DNA of 64,000 bases, from NCBI GenBank assembly GCA_001798075.1, contig MGRG01000005.1, positions 257,148-321,147 on the forward strand, given 5' to 3'. This stretch comes from Deltaproteobacteria bacterium RIFCSPHIGHO2_01_FULL_43_49. GTDB lineage: Bacteria > UBA10199 > SPLOWO2-01-44-7. Under the pieces are notes generated by a model. That model saw only the letters and a program-made list of their open reading frames with translations. It did not search any database and was not told the DNA's origin. This document shows positions 32,916-41,423 of the stretch, in pieces; within the stretch, counting starts at the first letter, position 1; each line of letters opens with the position of its first letter. Position numbers and translations under genes: made by a program.

Positions 32916-34629
32916 GGGCGTATAAGACTTCATCATAGAGATGGTGCCTGGTCGCGTTTGATAATACAATCGAAGTCAATTCCCCGTTTTCCTGGCCATA
33001 TTTTAAAAATCTTCTGGCTGCTAACTCTCCTTTGGGAAGGCACCCAAAATACGGTGCTAGTTCAAAAAGGCATTTCTGTTCATGAGGCTCTGAGGTTATT
33101 TGAGGGATTTTGTCTCTCATTTCTTGAATTTTATGAATAAGCTTAGGCTCGATTGTTTTAAGATGGATTTCAGTTGCCTTGCCTAGTTGTTCAAAACTAT
33201 AGGAGGTTTTTCCATTGGCAAGATAATTTTTTGCAAGGATATGTCCTTTGGGAACTTCTACAAAGAAACTAAATTTTCTCCTCAGTTCGGCATTTTGATC
33301 TCGATATCGTTCCAATTCTTCCGGTGCTAGCCATATTTCTGGATCATTTTTGAACTGCTCCAATTTGGGTCCAATCCATTCCTTTAAAAATTTTAAGACA
33401 CTGCGTTCAAAAAATGTATCCGGAACATCATCATTATCCCCAGCATAGTAACCATATTTTTGACAATATCCGAATAGTTTTGTCCCTTTGTAGGGAGCCA
33501 AGGTGGATGCCCAACCCATTGTCGGTCCACCTGTTTTTTCTTTGAGCTCCACATTGTATTTTAAAAGTTCGAGATCTGCTTCAAGATTCATCAGCGTTTT
33601 TTCACTCGTTGCCCCATAGGGAAGTCCCGTAATTTGCTCTGTTCGAACCTTGAATCCGTAACCGATGACTTTCTCCATTCCTTCAAACACAAGTTCGTCT
33701 TGCATCGCACGGCTTAAGACCTCTTTTCTTATGGAAGGGTTTGAGGATTCAATGGCGAGGGTTAAACCAAAGCCGCCTGCTGCCCGAATCTTTTCTAGGC
33801 GCCGATCACTTTTTGTCATTTCCCATCTCATCTGGGCATGAAAAGGGATATTGACCTCGCTGGGCCATCTTTGCGCCAATTTTTCCAGGAAGCCGTCTTC
33901 TTTTTCATCGAATCCGAAAACATCATCTTGAAAATAAATCACTTCTGTTGGCCATCTTTCGCGGAGTTCCTCGCCCTCCTGCAACACGGCCTCAACAGTT
34001 CGCACATTATGTGGAAAAAGTCTTCCCCCCATTCCTAAAGATTTTGCCATTTTCTGAGCTACCTCATGGGAAACAGAAATATCTTCTGGAGTGCTGCTAT
34101 TATAGCAATAGGTGCATCGATAGGGACACCCCGTCATGCTAATGATGCTTTTGATTTTGCTTTTGCCGTGATCTGGATAATCTTTATAGAAAGTTTCACG
34201 GTCTGGATGGGGAAATGGCTCTGTCTTATTCGCAATGAGGATTCCCTTTGAGGTTTTTCCCTCCAAAATCTGGCGAAAAGATCCAAATCCCTCACTCATC
34301 ACGGCATAATCTACATGTTTCGATGATTCCACGGGAAAATAGGTGGGATGAGGACCTCCCACAACCGTTACAATATTGGGGTGGTCTTTTTTTAGTTTTT
34401 CGAATGCTTGGAATAATTGTAAATGATTTCCAGTATAAACATTAAATCCCACAACATCGGGCTTGAAGTCCTTAACCTTTTCGAAAAAAGATTCAAAATC
34501 ATGGTTTGGGACAAGATGTATTTTTCTTTCCCAACCAAGGTCTCGTGCCAGACCTGCAAGATGCAATAGTCCCAATGGTTCAATAACGGAATAAGAGGCT
34601 GCTAATAAAACCCTATTTCTTTTAGCCAT
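32902..34629 (-). CDS. B12-binding-domain radical SAM protein
   Basis: 575 residues. N-terminal cobalamin-type domain (about 5-130) contains VGFNVYTGNHLQLFQAFEKL and VVGGPHPTYFPVE. The radical SAM site is C168, C172, C175 in TGCPYRCTYC; barrel strands include YFQDDVFGFDEKEDGFLE and LTLAIESSNPSIR. The family includes methyltransferases such as those for phosphonate or C-methyl groups and also enzymes of unknown reaction. Shares architecture with the gene at 26114-27643 but is clearly a different subfamily. It lies upstream of two GT4 genes, so the substrate is probably a sugar or lipid-linked glycan (inference). Confidence 0.88.
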   Translation of the reverse strand: MAKRNRVLLAASYSVIEPLGLLHLAGLARDLGWERKIHLVPNHDFESFFEKVKDFKPDVVGFNVYTGNHLQLFQAFEKLKKDHPNIVTVVGGPHPTYFPVESSKHVDYAVMSEGFGSFRQILEGKTSKGILIANKTEPFPHPDRETFYKDYPDHGKSKIKSIISMTGCPYRCTYCYNSSTPEDISVSHEVAQKMAKSLGMGGRLFPHNVRTVEAVLQEGEELRERWPTEVIYFQDDVFGFDEKEDGFLEKLAQRWPSEVNIPFHAQMRWEMTKSDRRLEKIRAAGGFGLTLAIESSNPSIRKEVLSRAMQDELVFEGMEKVIGYGFKVRTEQITGLPYGATSEKTLMNLEADLELLKYNVELKEKTGGPTMGWASTLAPYKGTKLFGYCQKYGYYAGDNDDVPDTFFERSVLKFLKEWIGPKLEQFKNDPEIWLAPEELERYRDQNAELRRKFSFFVEVPKGHILAKNYLANGKTSYSFEQLGKATEIHLKTIEPKLIHKIQEMRDKIPQITSEPHEQKCLFELAPYFGCLPKGELAARRFLKYGQENGELTSIVLSNATRHHLYDEVLYAHEKN

Positions 34630-34632
34630 TTT

Positions 34633-35514
34633 TTATATCAATGTTTGTTTGACCGCCTGTAATACTTTACTGACCGGTATCGCACGAATTGCCTCTTCGC
34701 TAAAAGTTTTACTAAAAAAATGTTTTTTCCAGATCGGGCTGATAATTTTAACCATTCTTCCATAATCATAAATTTCGTTTGGTGGCGTACAATTGAATAA
34801 AGCAATAACCTTCTTTTTTAGCGCCAAGGCAATATGCATTCCAAGAGTATCCCCACATACAATAATTGCACAATTATTGATATCGTCTATATGTTCTTTT
34901 AAGGTATTCCTCATGCCTAAAAAATTAACTTCATATCCATCCTCTTTTAGTAAATCCCTAAGTTTTTCATATCCGTACCAGTACTTGTTAGGCCAGATGC
35001 CAGTGGAAATATTAATTAACCCTATAGTCCCCTTAGCAGCCTTAGGCATTGTGTTTAAGTCATATTCTTGTGCACCAAATTTTTTTCCAAGCATATTGAA
35101 CAGTATTTCTGAAATCGTTTTCCCATTTTGTTTTTTTAACAGGTCGGCTTTTTTCTTCCCCAATTTGCTAATTTTGGACATGCGATACAAAATGTTAGCC
35201 TCAGGAGTGTAATCGACTTTATTCTTTGTATCTAGGAAGGCGCCGATCCGTCTTTTTGTTTTTAATCCATTTAGAATTTTGAGGGTTGCTCTTTCTTCAT
35301 CTAAACTAAGGATAAGATCAAATTGCATTTTCCCTAATTTCCTAATGTCACTTGAATTCTCAATAAAGAAATGTTGAGTTATTTTGGTCGAATGCAACAA
35401 ATCAGCCGCATTTTTCTTTGTTAACCAATAAATCTTACCGGGCAATTCCCTTAATAAAACCGTTGTTCTAACTACATCTCCCAAGGCACCCAGTTTGATA
35501 ATCAAAGTTTTCAT
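34633..35514 (-). CDS. GT9 heptosyltransferase-like protein
   Basis: 293 residues, shorter than most WaaC/WaaF proteins (about 320-350). IIKLGALGDVVRTTVLLREL is the GT9 N-terminal block; INISTGIWPNKYWYGYEKL and VCGDTLGMHIALALKKKVIALFN match the C-terminal nucleotide-heptose-binding part. Transfers an ADP- or GDP-heptose (or similar sugar) to LPS core or to a surface glycan. First gene of the minus-strand block 21,821-35,514 and consistent with the heptose enzymes HddA and GmhB at the other end of it. ATG 35514 faces an 84-base divergent gap with no convincing promoter. Confidence 0.9.
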   Translation of the reverse strand: MKTLIIKLGALGDVVRTTVLLRELPGKIYWLTKKNAADLLHSTKITQHFFIENSSDIRKLGKMQFDLILSLDEERATLKILNGLKTKRRIGAFLDTKNKVDYTPEANILYRMSKISKLGKKKADLLKKQNGKTISEILFNMLGKKFGAQEYDLNTMPKAAKGTIGLINISTGIWPNKYWYGYEKLRDLLKEDGYEVNFLGMRNTLKEHIDDINNCAIIVCGDTLGMHIALALKKKVIALFNCTPPNEIYDYGRMVKIISPIWKKHFFSKTFSEEAIRAIPVSKVLQAVKQTLI

Positions 35515-35598
35515 TTTGCAATATGGGCTTAATAATATATCACTACTATGAGGAATGGCTTATGAATACAGGCAAAATCATTTTCTTGCAAATCATGG

Positions 35599-36255
35599 AT
35601 GAGATCCTATCACCCAGAAAAAAGTCCTTGCGTGATGCGTGTGAAAAACCCAAAAAATAAGGTAACAAGGGGAAGTGGCCTTTTGGAGGCTTTCTTAGCC
35701 AAAAAACGGAGCCATCAGGCCAATCAATTAATTCCCACCTCTTACAGAGGCGGCAAAATTGCTGATATTGGATGTGGTTCTTATCCCCTTTTTCTCTTGA
35801 ATACTTCTTTTAAGGAAAAATATGGTTTCGACAAGGTTGTCGATACAAATTACAGCCAGCAGTTGTTCGATAAAAATATTCACTTTAAACATTTTGATAT
35901 GGAGCAAAATAAATCGATTCCCTTTGAGAATAACTTTTTTGACATTGTAACTTTGTTGGCTGTTTTTGAACACCTTGAGCCAGAGGCCATTGAAAGGCTT
36001 TTGGAAGAGATTTATAGAGTCTTGAAATCTGAGGGTCTTTTTATTATGACCACTCCAGCCTTCTGGACTAAGGATCTATTAAAGGGAATGGCTCAATTGA
36101 GACTGGTGAGTTCTATGGAGATCAAAGAACATAAAACGCATTACAGCATCCCTCAAATCATCTCCTCTTTGGAAAGGGGAGGCTTCACTAAAGAGAGAAT
36201 TCAATCTGGGTACTTTGAGTTTTTTATGAATACGTGGGCTAGAGCAAGGAAATAA
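35599..36255 (+). CDS. Class I SAM-dependent methyltransferase
   Basis: 218 residues. KIADIGCGSYPLFLL is motif I; FDIVTLLAVFEHLEPEAIERLLEEIYRVLK and GLFIMTTP are UbiG-like motifs IV to VI. A likely sugar O-methyltransferase. Start ATG 35599; the ATG at 35635 (MRVKNPKN) is also possible because neither has a clear Shine-Dalgarno and the first dozen residues are not conserved. Divergent from the GT9 gene, and directly followed by a GT2 gene with no gap. Confidence 0.85.
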   Translation: MRSYHPEKSPCVMRVKNPKNKVTRGSGLLEAFLAKKRSHQANQLIPTSYRGGKIADIGCGSYPLFLLNTSFKEKYGFDKVVDTNYSQQLFDKNIHFKHFDMEQNKSIPFENNFFDIVTLLAVFEHLEPEAIERLLEEIYRVLKSEGLFIMTTPAFWTKDLLKGMAQLRLVSSMEIKEHKTHYSIPQIISSLERGGFTKERIQSGYFEFFMNTWARARK

Positions 36256-36960
36256 ATGGAAAAGGTCAAAAAAGTCTCAATCTTGATACCCGTTTTTAAC
36301 GAACAGGCTACCCTTTCTATACTTTATAAAAAAGTCATGGCTGTTTCCCTGGGGCCACTTCAAAAAGAAATTATTATTGTTGATGATCATTCTACGGATG
36401 GGACAAGGGAACAGCTTCAAAGTCTTAATGGATCCCCCTCAACAAAAATATTTTACCACGAGAAAAATCTTGGTAAGGGGGCTGCCCTTCGAACCGCTTG
36501 CAAAGAAGCAACGGGCGACATTCTCATTATCCAAGATGCCGACTTGGAATACAGTCCAGAAGAATATCCAAAACTGATAGAACCTATTTTAGAGGGAAAG
36601 GCCGATGTCGTTTATGGTTCGAGAATGTTGAGTGCCCCACATCGTGTTCTTCTTTTTTGGCATTATCTTGGTAATAAATTCCTGACACTCTTGACCAACG
36701 TTGTTTGTGACATGAATCTCTCGGACATGGAAACCTGTTACAAATTATTTAAAAGAGAGGTCCTTCAAGAGGTCCAGTGGAAATCCAACCGTTTCGGGTT
36801 TGAACCCGAATTTACTGTCAAGGTGGCTAAAAAAGGCTTTCGCATCTTTGAAGTCCCAATTAGCTACAACGGAAGAAGCTACGCGGAGGGAAAGAAAATC
36901 ACCTGGAAAGACGGCGCAAAGGCTGTTTTCACGATACTCTGGTTTCGGTTATTTGATTAG
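36256..36960 (+). CDS. Glycosyltransferase family 2, DPM1-like
   Basis: 234-residue soluble GT2 closely patterned on bacterial dolichyl-phosphate mannose synthase-like enzymes: SILIPVFNEQATLSIL, VDDHSTDGT, LIIQDADLEYSPEEY (metal DAD), GNKFLTLLTNVVCDMNLSDMETCYK and EVPISYNGRSYAEGKKI. It lacks transmembrane helices. Such enzymes make polyprenyl-phosphate hexose for GT-C enzymes; the next gene downstream, on the opposite strand with its end 14 bases away, is a GT-C-like membrane protein. Coupled to the methyltransferase upstream. Confidence 0.9.
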   Translation: MEKVKKVSILIPVFNEQATLSILYKKVMAVSLGPLQKEIIIVDDHSTDGTREQLQSLNGSPSTKIFYHEKNLGKGAALRTACKEATGDILIIQDADLEYSPEEYPKLIEPILEGKADVVYGSRMLSAPHRVLLFWHYLGNKFLTLLTNVVCDMNLSDMETCYKLFKREVLQEVQWKSNRFGFEPEFTVKVAKKGFRIFEVPISYNGRSYAEGKKITWKDGAKAVFTILWFRLFD

Positions 36961-36974
36961 GTCTATTTACCCGA

Positions 36975-38144
36975 TCAATATAAGGTTCGCAAGAATTCAA
37001 CCACTTTATCCGTAAAACTTATCTCCAGATTCACAAAAACAAATAAGTAATTTATGGCTGTTATTACTGTAAACATCGCAATTAAAGCGGTGTTTTTGGC
37101 ATATTTGTGTATTCTCTGCAGGTATTGTTCTATGACTACCCAGCCAAAGGTCGCTAAAGTTATCCCTAGAGGCGCAAAAATAAATACGGCGCGTACGCCG
37201 GCCAAAGTCGTCCATATAAGAAAGGAAAAAGAACTTGGCAATAGGGCGGCATAAATAAGCAGTCTATTTAAGTTTCGTTTTCTTATCTCTGCCCATAAGC
37301 CAATTAAAACAATTGGCCATAAGATTCCCAGCATGCGAAATAACTGCCCGGTATATCGAGCAGTTATCATCAAAAGAGTCGTCTCCTTGTCACTTCTTAT
37401 AATTACTTCATCTCGGAACCAGTCAATGTGAGTATAATTTAAATAATAATAGCAAAGAAGCTGAACAATAAATATTGGAATTATAAAAAATATGCCGAAT
37501 CTAAAAATATTCAAAAATTTATCTTTTAATGAAAATTTTCTTGCCAACAAAATCATCATACACCAAAATACAGCTCCCAAAGCGCCGTTTTCTTTCTGCA
37601 AGAATCCTAGCCCGCTTAAAAACCCGTTGATAGGGATCAATTTATAATTGTTACCAGTAAAAAATTTAAAAGTTAGAAAAATAGAAAAAAGATAGAAAAA
37701 CAAAGCCCCCATATCTGTAAGATAAGATAATCCAAATTCTAGCACCGGCGTAGCCGTTACAAAAAATGCGGTACCGATAAATGCCTGCCTTTGGTTGTCG
37801 GAAAGAATCTCTATTATCTTAAATATTAATACGGCGCAGGCAAAGTAAAATACAATATTTTCCACAATAAGCCCTGCCCCAACTCCTAAAAATTCAAAAG
37901 GGGAAGCTAAAATGGGTCCAAGCGGGCGCAAAAATCCTATCGGACGTTCGCTAACTTGCCATCCCCAAATCCAGTGAATAACATTCAAATAACGCTCTGT
38001 ATCCCCATAAACCCTTGCTCCAAAAACAGAAAAAATACCCGCCATATTAAGCAAGGAAAAAATAACTGCATAAGAAAAGTAATTATTATATTTTCGTAAC
38101 CAATTAGTCATTTTTCGTGGGGATGGGCAAGCAAGTCTAGGCAT
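36975..38144 (-). CDS. Multi-spanning membrane protein, GT-C-like
   Basis: 389 residues with about ten hydrophobic helices. The first external loop, ARVYGDTERYLNVIHWIWGW followed by RPLGPILASP, holds an Asp-Thr-Glu pair where GT-C catalytic residues sit, and the VTATPVLEFGLSYLTDMGALFF segment resembles GT39/GT83 loops. No soluble C-terminal domain. A transferase that uses a polyprenyl-phosphate sugar is likely but not proven. Start ATG 38144 or ATG 38111 (11 residues later, after a charged stretch) are both possible. Convergent with the GT2 gene, divergent from the epimerase gene. Confidence 0.75.
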   Translation of the reverse strand: MPRLACPSPRKMTNWLRKYNNYFSYAVIFSLLNMAGIFSVFGARVYGDTERYLNVIHWIWGWQVSERPIGFLRPLGPILASPFEFLGVGAGLIVENIVFYFACAVLIFKIIEILSDNQRQAFIGTAFFVTATPVLEFGLSYLTDMGALFFYLFSIFLTFKFFTGNNYKLIPINGFLSGLGFLQKENGALGAVFWCMMILLARKFSLKDKFLNIFRFGIFFIIPIFIVQLLCYYYLNYTHIDWFRDEVIIRSDKETTLLMITARYTGQLFRMLGILWPIVLIGLWAEIRKRNLNRLLIYAALLPSSFSFLIWTTLAGVRAVFIFAPLGITLATFGWVVIEQYLQRIHKYAKNTALIAMFTVITAINYLFVFVNLEISFTDKVVEFLRTLY

Positions 38145-38179
38145 AGTTTTGGAACTTTACACTGAGTTTCGATAATAAG

Positions 38180-38206
38180 TTGAAATCGTAAGTGATCAAG
38201 TATAAA
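38180..38206 (+). promoter_or_regulatory. Possible sigma70-type promoter
   Basis: In the 87-base divergent gap, TTGAAA (38180-38185) and TATAAA (38201-38206) are spaced 15 bases apart, upstream of the epimerase ATG at 38232. Matches are decent but the spacer is short and AT-rich sequence produces such pairs by chance. No operator-like repeat was seen beside it. Confidence 0.3.
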
Positions 38207-38231
38207 GGTGGAAGTCAAGGGGCTTACACTC

Positions 38232-39134
38232 ATGAAGGTCTTGGTAACTGGGGCGTGCGGGTTTATTGGTTATGAGCTCGTGCGAGCATTAGAGAAGTTA
38301 GGATATGATGTCACTGCCTTTGTCCACCGTGAATCCAAAAGGCCAAGTAGTTACTTTAAAGGGCCTGTCATTGTGGGGGATATTAGAAACTTAAGCGATT
38401 TGGAACGTGTTGGTAGAGTTGATTGCATCCATCACTTTGCTGCACATTCGGATCCAGTTGATTTTGGCATCGATATGATGGAAACAAATGTCATAGGAAC
38501 TTCCAACATTTTGGAAATAGCCAGGAAAAACCGTTCAAAAGTTATCTTTATTTCTTCTTCCGCTATTTATGGAAATTTACCCGGACCCTATAGAGAAGAC
38601 GGTGAGACCCAGCCTTTAAATGCCTACGCAAGTACGAAGGCTACTGCCGAATATTTTTGTAGGGCTTATGTTCAAGAACATCATTTGGATTGCATCATTT
38701 TGCGCTATTTCAATACCTATGGAGAGGGGGAGGAGATCAAGGAAAAAGATGCGAGCATGGTTTCTCATTTTATTCAGTCCATATTGAACACGGACTCTGT
38801 TGAAATCTATGGAGACGGCAAGCAACAGAGGGATTTTATCTATGTGAAAGATGCGATCCAGGCAAATATATTGGCCATGAATGCCAGAGGGCTCTCGGGA
38901 AAAGTGTTTAATGTTGGTACTGGAAAGACAACCAGTTATAATGAACTCGTTGGTATTATTAGAAAAAAGTTGAAAAGGGAAATTGCCGTTCGGCATGTCG
39001 ATAATCCAATAAAAGCGTTTTACCAGCTGAATACTCAAGCCGATCTTTCTCAAACGGCAGCGAAACTGAACTTTAAAACACATTATTCATTAGAACAGGG
39101 CATTGAAGAAGTGATAAAACATTACAATAGGTGA
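38232..39134 (+). CDS. NAD-dependent sugar epimerase/dehydratase
   Basis: 300 residues from ATG 38232; an upstream GTG would add only eight unconserved residues. VLVTGACGFIGYELVRAL binds NAD, SSSAIYGNLPG supplies Ser, and YASTK the Tyr/Lys pair. LRYFNTYGEGEE and GDGKQQRDFIYVKDAIQANI are GalE/RmlB-like blocks. Probably a UDP- or GDP-sugar 4-epimerase or dehydratase. It is 4 bases from the reductase gene downstream; the pair may supply one modified nucleotide sugar. Confidence 0.88.
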   Translation: MKVLVTGACGFIGYELVRALEKLGYDVTAFVHRESKRPSSYFKGPVIVGDIRNLSDLERVGRVDCIHHFAAHSDPVDFGIDMMETNVIGTSNILEIARKNRSKVIFISSSAIYGNLPGPYREDGETQPLNAYASTKATAEYFCRAYVQEHHLDCIILRYFNTYGEGEEIKEKDASMVSHFIQSILNTDSVEIYGDGKQQRDFIYVKDAIQANILAMNARGLSGKVFNVGTGKTTSYNELVGIIRKKLKREIAVRHVDNPIKAFYQLNTQADLSQTAAKLNFKTHYSLEQGIEEVIKHYNR

Positions 39135-39138
39135 TCGG

Positions 39139-40077
39139 ATGCAAAGAAAGCCAATTATTTTGATTACGGGGGCCGGCGGCAGAGCGGGAACTCGTCTCGC
39201 CAACACCCTTTTGGAAAATGATTTTGGGAAAGTTGTTGGTGTGGGGCATAAGGAATGCGATTTGATTCATAGAAATACTGTGTATGAATTAATTGCTGCA
39301 TGGAAACCCGATTATATTTTCCATCTCGCAGCCCAATCTTCAATTCCCTTCTCGTGGCAAGATCCGCTTCATACGATGAATAATAATGTCATGCCCGCCG
39401 TGCATTTGTTTGAAGCAATCCGGCATTATAAACTTGCCACGCGTGTATTGTTGGCAGGGAGCAGCGAAGAATATGGGTTGGTTTATCCGGAAGAACTCCC
39501 GATTCGGGAGAACAATGCCCTCAGACCTTTAAATCCCTATGGAGTTAGTAAAGTTGCCATGGACTTGTTAGGCTGGCAGTATTTCAAAAACTATGGCTTG
39601 CCGATCCTACGTGCCCGTTCTTTCAATAATTTGGGGGCAGACCCCAACAAGCCGGATGTAGCCAACGATTGGATTCATCAAATTGCCAGGATGGAAAAAG
39701 GTTTAGGTGAACCGATCTTAAAAGTGGGCAATTTGGAATCCAAGAGAGATTTTGTTGATATCGAGGATGTGGTCGCAGCTTATTGGCTCATTCTAACACA
39801 AGGAGATGCGGGAGAGGTTTATAACATTGCATCAGGAAGTCCCATCTCGATGCAAGTTTTGCTCGATGAAATATTGCAACTGACTTCTATCAAAGTCAAA
39901 ATTGTTCAAGATGCGAGCAAACTACGTCCCAGTGATGTGCCAATTCATTGTGGAGATTTTTCCAAATTGAAAGTTAAAACAGGGTGGGGCCCTCGAAAAT
40001 CACTAAGAGAATCGTTGAAAAGAATGTTTGATTTTTGGCGCAAACAGGTCATTTTGACTTTGCATCCTCTTAAATAG
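39139..40077 (+). CDS. GDP-6-deoxy-mannose reductase/GMD-like SDR
   Basis: 312-residue extended SDR. ILITGAGGRAGTRLANTLL is the NAD(P)-binding loop; GSSEEYG and NPYGVSK (YxxxK) form the active site. The APDIVxHLAAQSS-type segment appears as KPDYIFHLAAQSSIPFSWQDP, and RSFNNLGADPNKPDVANDW corresponds to the R-x-FNHxGP motif of the GDP-mannose dehydratase/Rmd group. Possibly makes GDP-D-rhamnose or a related 6-deoxy sugar. Its last 75 bases overlap, on the opposite strand, the end of the GT87-like gene. Confidence 0.87.
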   Translation: MQRKPIILITGAGGRAGTRLANTLLENDFGKVVGVGHKECDLIHRNTVYELIAAWKPDYIFHLAAQSSIPFSWQDPLHTMNNNVMPAVHLFEAIRHYKLATRVLLAGSSEEYGLVYPEELPIRENNALRPLNPYGVSKVAMDLLGWQYFKNYGLPILRARSFNNLGADPNKPDVANDWIHQIARMEKGLGEPILKVGNLESKRDFVDIEDVVAAYWLILTQGDAGEVYNIASGSPISMQVLLDEILQLTSIKVKIVQDASKLRPSDVPIHCGDFSKLKVKTGWGPRKSLRESLKRMFDFWRKQVILTLHPLK

Positions 40078-41388
40078 CCATCCCAAGAGAAATATTTTTG
40101 CGGTAAACTCTAAATAGTTTTGGTTGCAGAATCTTGAAAAAAAAAGAAATAAAAAAAGGGCAAAAGATGTCAAGATAATCAGGGTTCCAACATTCGGAAA
40201 GTCTCTTAGTTTAAAGTAGGACAAAATAAACAGGGTTCCATAAAGAGGAAGTTGAATCCATGCAGTCGGGTAATACTTTAAAGGATCTTCTAGTAAACCA
40301 AATCGTATTAGAAATGCCAAAAAAGAATAGCCACCTATAGGTTGGCTGGTTGCTAATTTTCCGGCTGGGTTTAAAACCATATCGGTCCAGAGTCCATTGA
40401 AGTTCCATACTGCGAAAGGGGCCATCACAATAAAACCAAATAACAGGGGAGGAAAACTTTCCCCAAAGACTCGCTTGAAATAGGAAGATAGAGTAATGGG
40501 TCGCCAGAGGAAGTATAAATAAAGAAAGACAAATGGAACCAAGGGCAGGGTGATTTGTTTCAGTAACGTTGCAATGGTTAATGCCCAAATGGCTTGTTTT
40601 GTTTTTCTTTGATAAAGGAAGAGGAAGCATAAAAAGACCCAGAAAAAAACCACAAGATCATTTCTTCCTTCGAGGAAGAATCCTAAGAAGTAGGGATTCA
40701 AAAACAATAGGAAAAAAGCGGTATATTTTACATTAATGCTAAAAGGAGTTTTTTTGGCGAGCCAGTAAGCTGTTCCAAAAAAATAAAAAAGAAGGATTAA
40801 TCGTTGGTCAAACCAGTGAACTGTCCTTTGAAGGACAAAATAAAAAGGAAAAGACTGCAAAAGATACAAAGGGGGATAAGGGTAATGGTAGAATGAGTGG
40901 TTTTTGGGGTATATCATTTTGCCGGACCCCGTCTGATAACTAATATGAGTATATAGTGGGGGAAATACCCCATCAGGAACATCTTCTTGGTAAATATTAC
41001 GACCTTCGGTGAGTAGTTTTAGGGCGTATTCCGTATGAATAATACCGTCATGAACCCAACCGTAGTTTCCAGAGGTTCTTTCCATCATTTTTTTGCTAAG
41101 AGGCAGGATAATTGCTGTCAAAGCGATGCAAAAGACTAAAATCAGCTTGAAGGATTCCAATCTCAGTATTTTAAAAAACCGGTGATGGACGATATGGATA
41201 ACCCACCAAATCCCTAGGCAGACAAGGCTCAAAAGATAGTAGGACTTTTCATTGGCTGGGCCAAAGACGACAAAGTAGCTGGGTACGAGACAAAAACTCA
41301 ACGTATAGGAGGGAATCCAATAAGAAGGGATCCATCTCAGACTCAAAACAAAAAAGAGTGTTATACACAAGACAAGCAAACCCATCAT
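40003..41388 (-). CDS. GT87-like membrane glycosyltransferase
   Basis: 461 residues with about ten to twelve hydrophobic helices. EGRNDLVVFFWVFLCFLFLYQ followed by LTIATLLKQITLPLVPFVFL matches the GT87 (polyprenyl-phosphate mannosyltransferase-like) loop-helix pair, where KQ and the preceding acidic residue are conserved. The large periplasmic loop 110-175 (HDGIIHTEYALKLLTEGRNIY, FYHYPYPPLYLLQ) carries the catalytic acidic residues of GT-C enzymes. Acts on the outer face of the inner membrane. Its 3' end overlaps the convergent Rmd-like gene by 75 bases, so the terminal 25 residues are encoded antisense to that gene. Confidence 0.82.
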   Translation of the reverse strand: MMGLLVLCITLFFVLSLRWIPSYWIPSYTLSFCLVPSYFVVFGPANEKSYYLLSLVCLGIWWVIHIVHHRFFKILRLESFKLILVFCIALTAIILPLSKKMMERTSGNYGWVHDGIIHTEYALKLLTEGRNIYQEDVPDGVFPPLYTHISYQTGSGKMIYPKNHSFYHYPYPPLYLLQSFPFYFVLQRTVHWFDQRLILLFYFFGTAYWLAKKTPFSINVKYTAFFLLFLNPYFLGFFLEGRNDLVVFFWVFLCFLFLYQRKTKQAIWALTIATLLKQITLPLVPFVFLYLYFLWRPITLSSYFKRVFGESFPPLLFGFIVMAPFAVWNFNGLWTDMVLNPAGKLATSQPIGGYSFLAFLIRFGLLEDPLKYYPTAWIQLPLYGTLFILSYFKLRDFPNVGTLIILTSFALFLFLFFSRFCNQNYLEFTAKIFLLGWLFKRMQSQNDLFAPKIKHSFQRFS

Positions 41389-41423
41389 CTTAAGTCACCA
41401 TTAAAATCCATTGACAACAAACC

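Noticed and set aside
35515-35598. Divergent promoters for the GT9 and methyltransferase genes
   Set aside because: AT-rich hexamers such as TATATT exist, but no pair with a sensible spacer and recognisable -35 was found on either strand.
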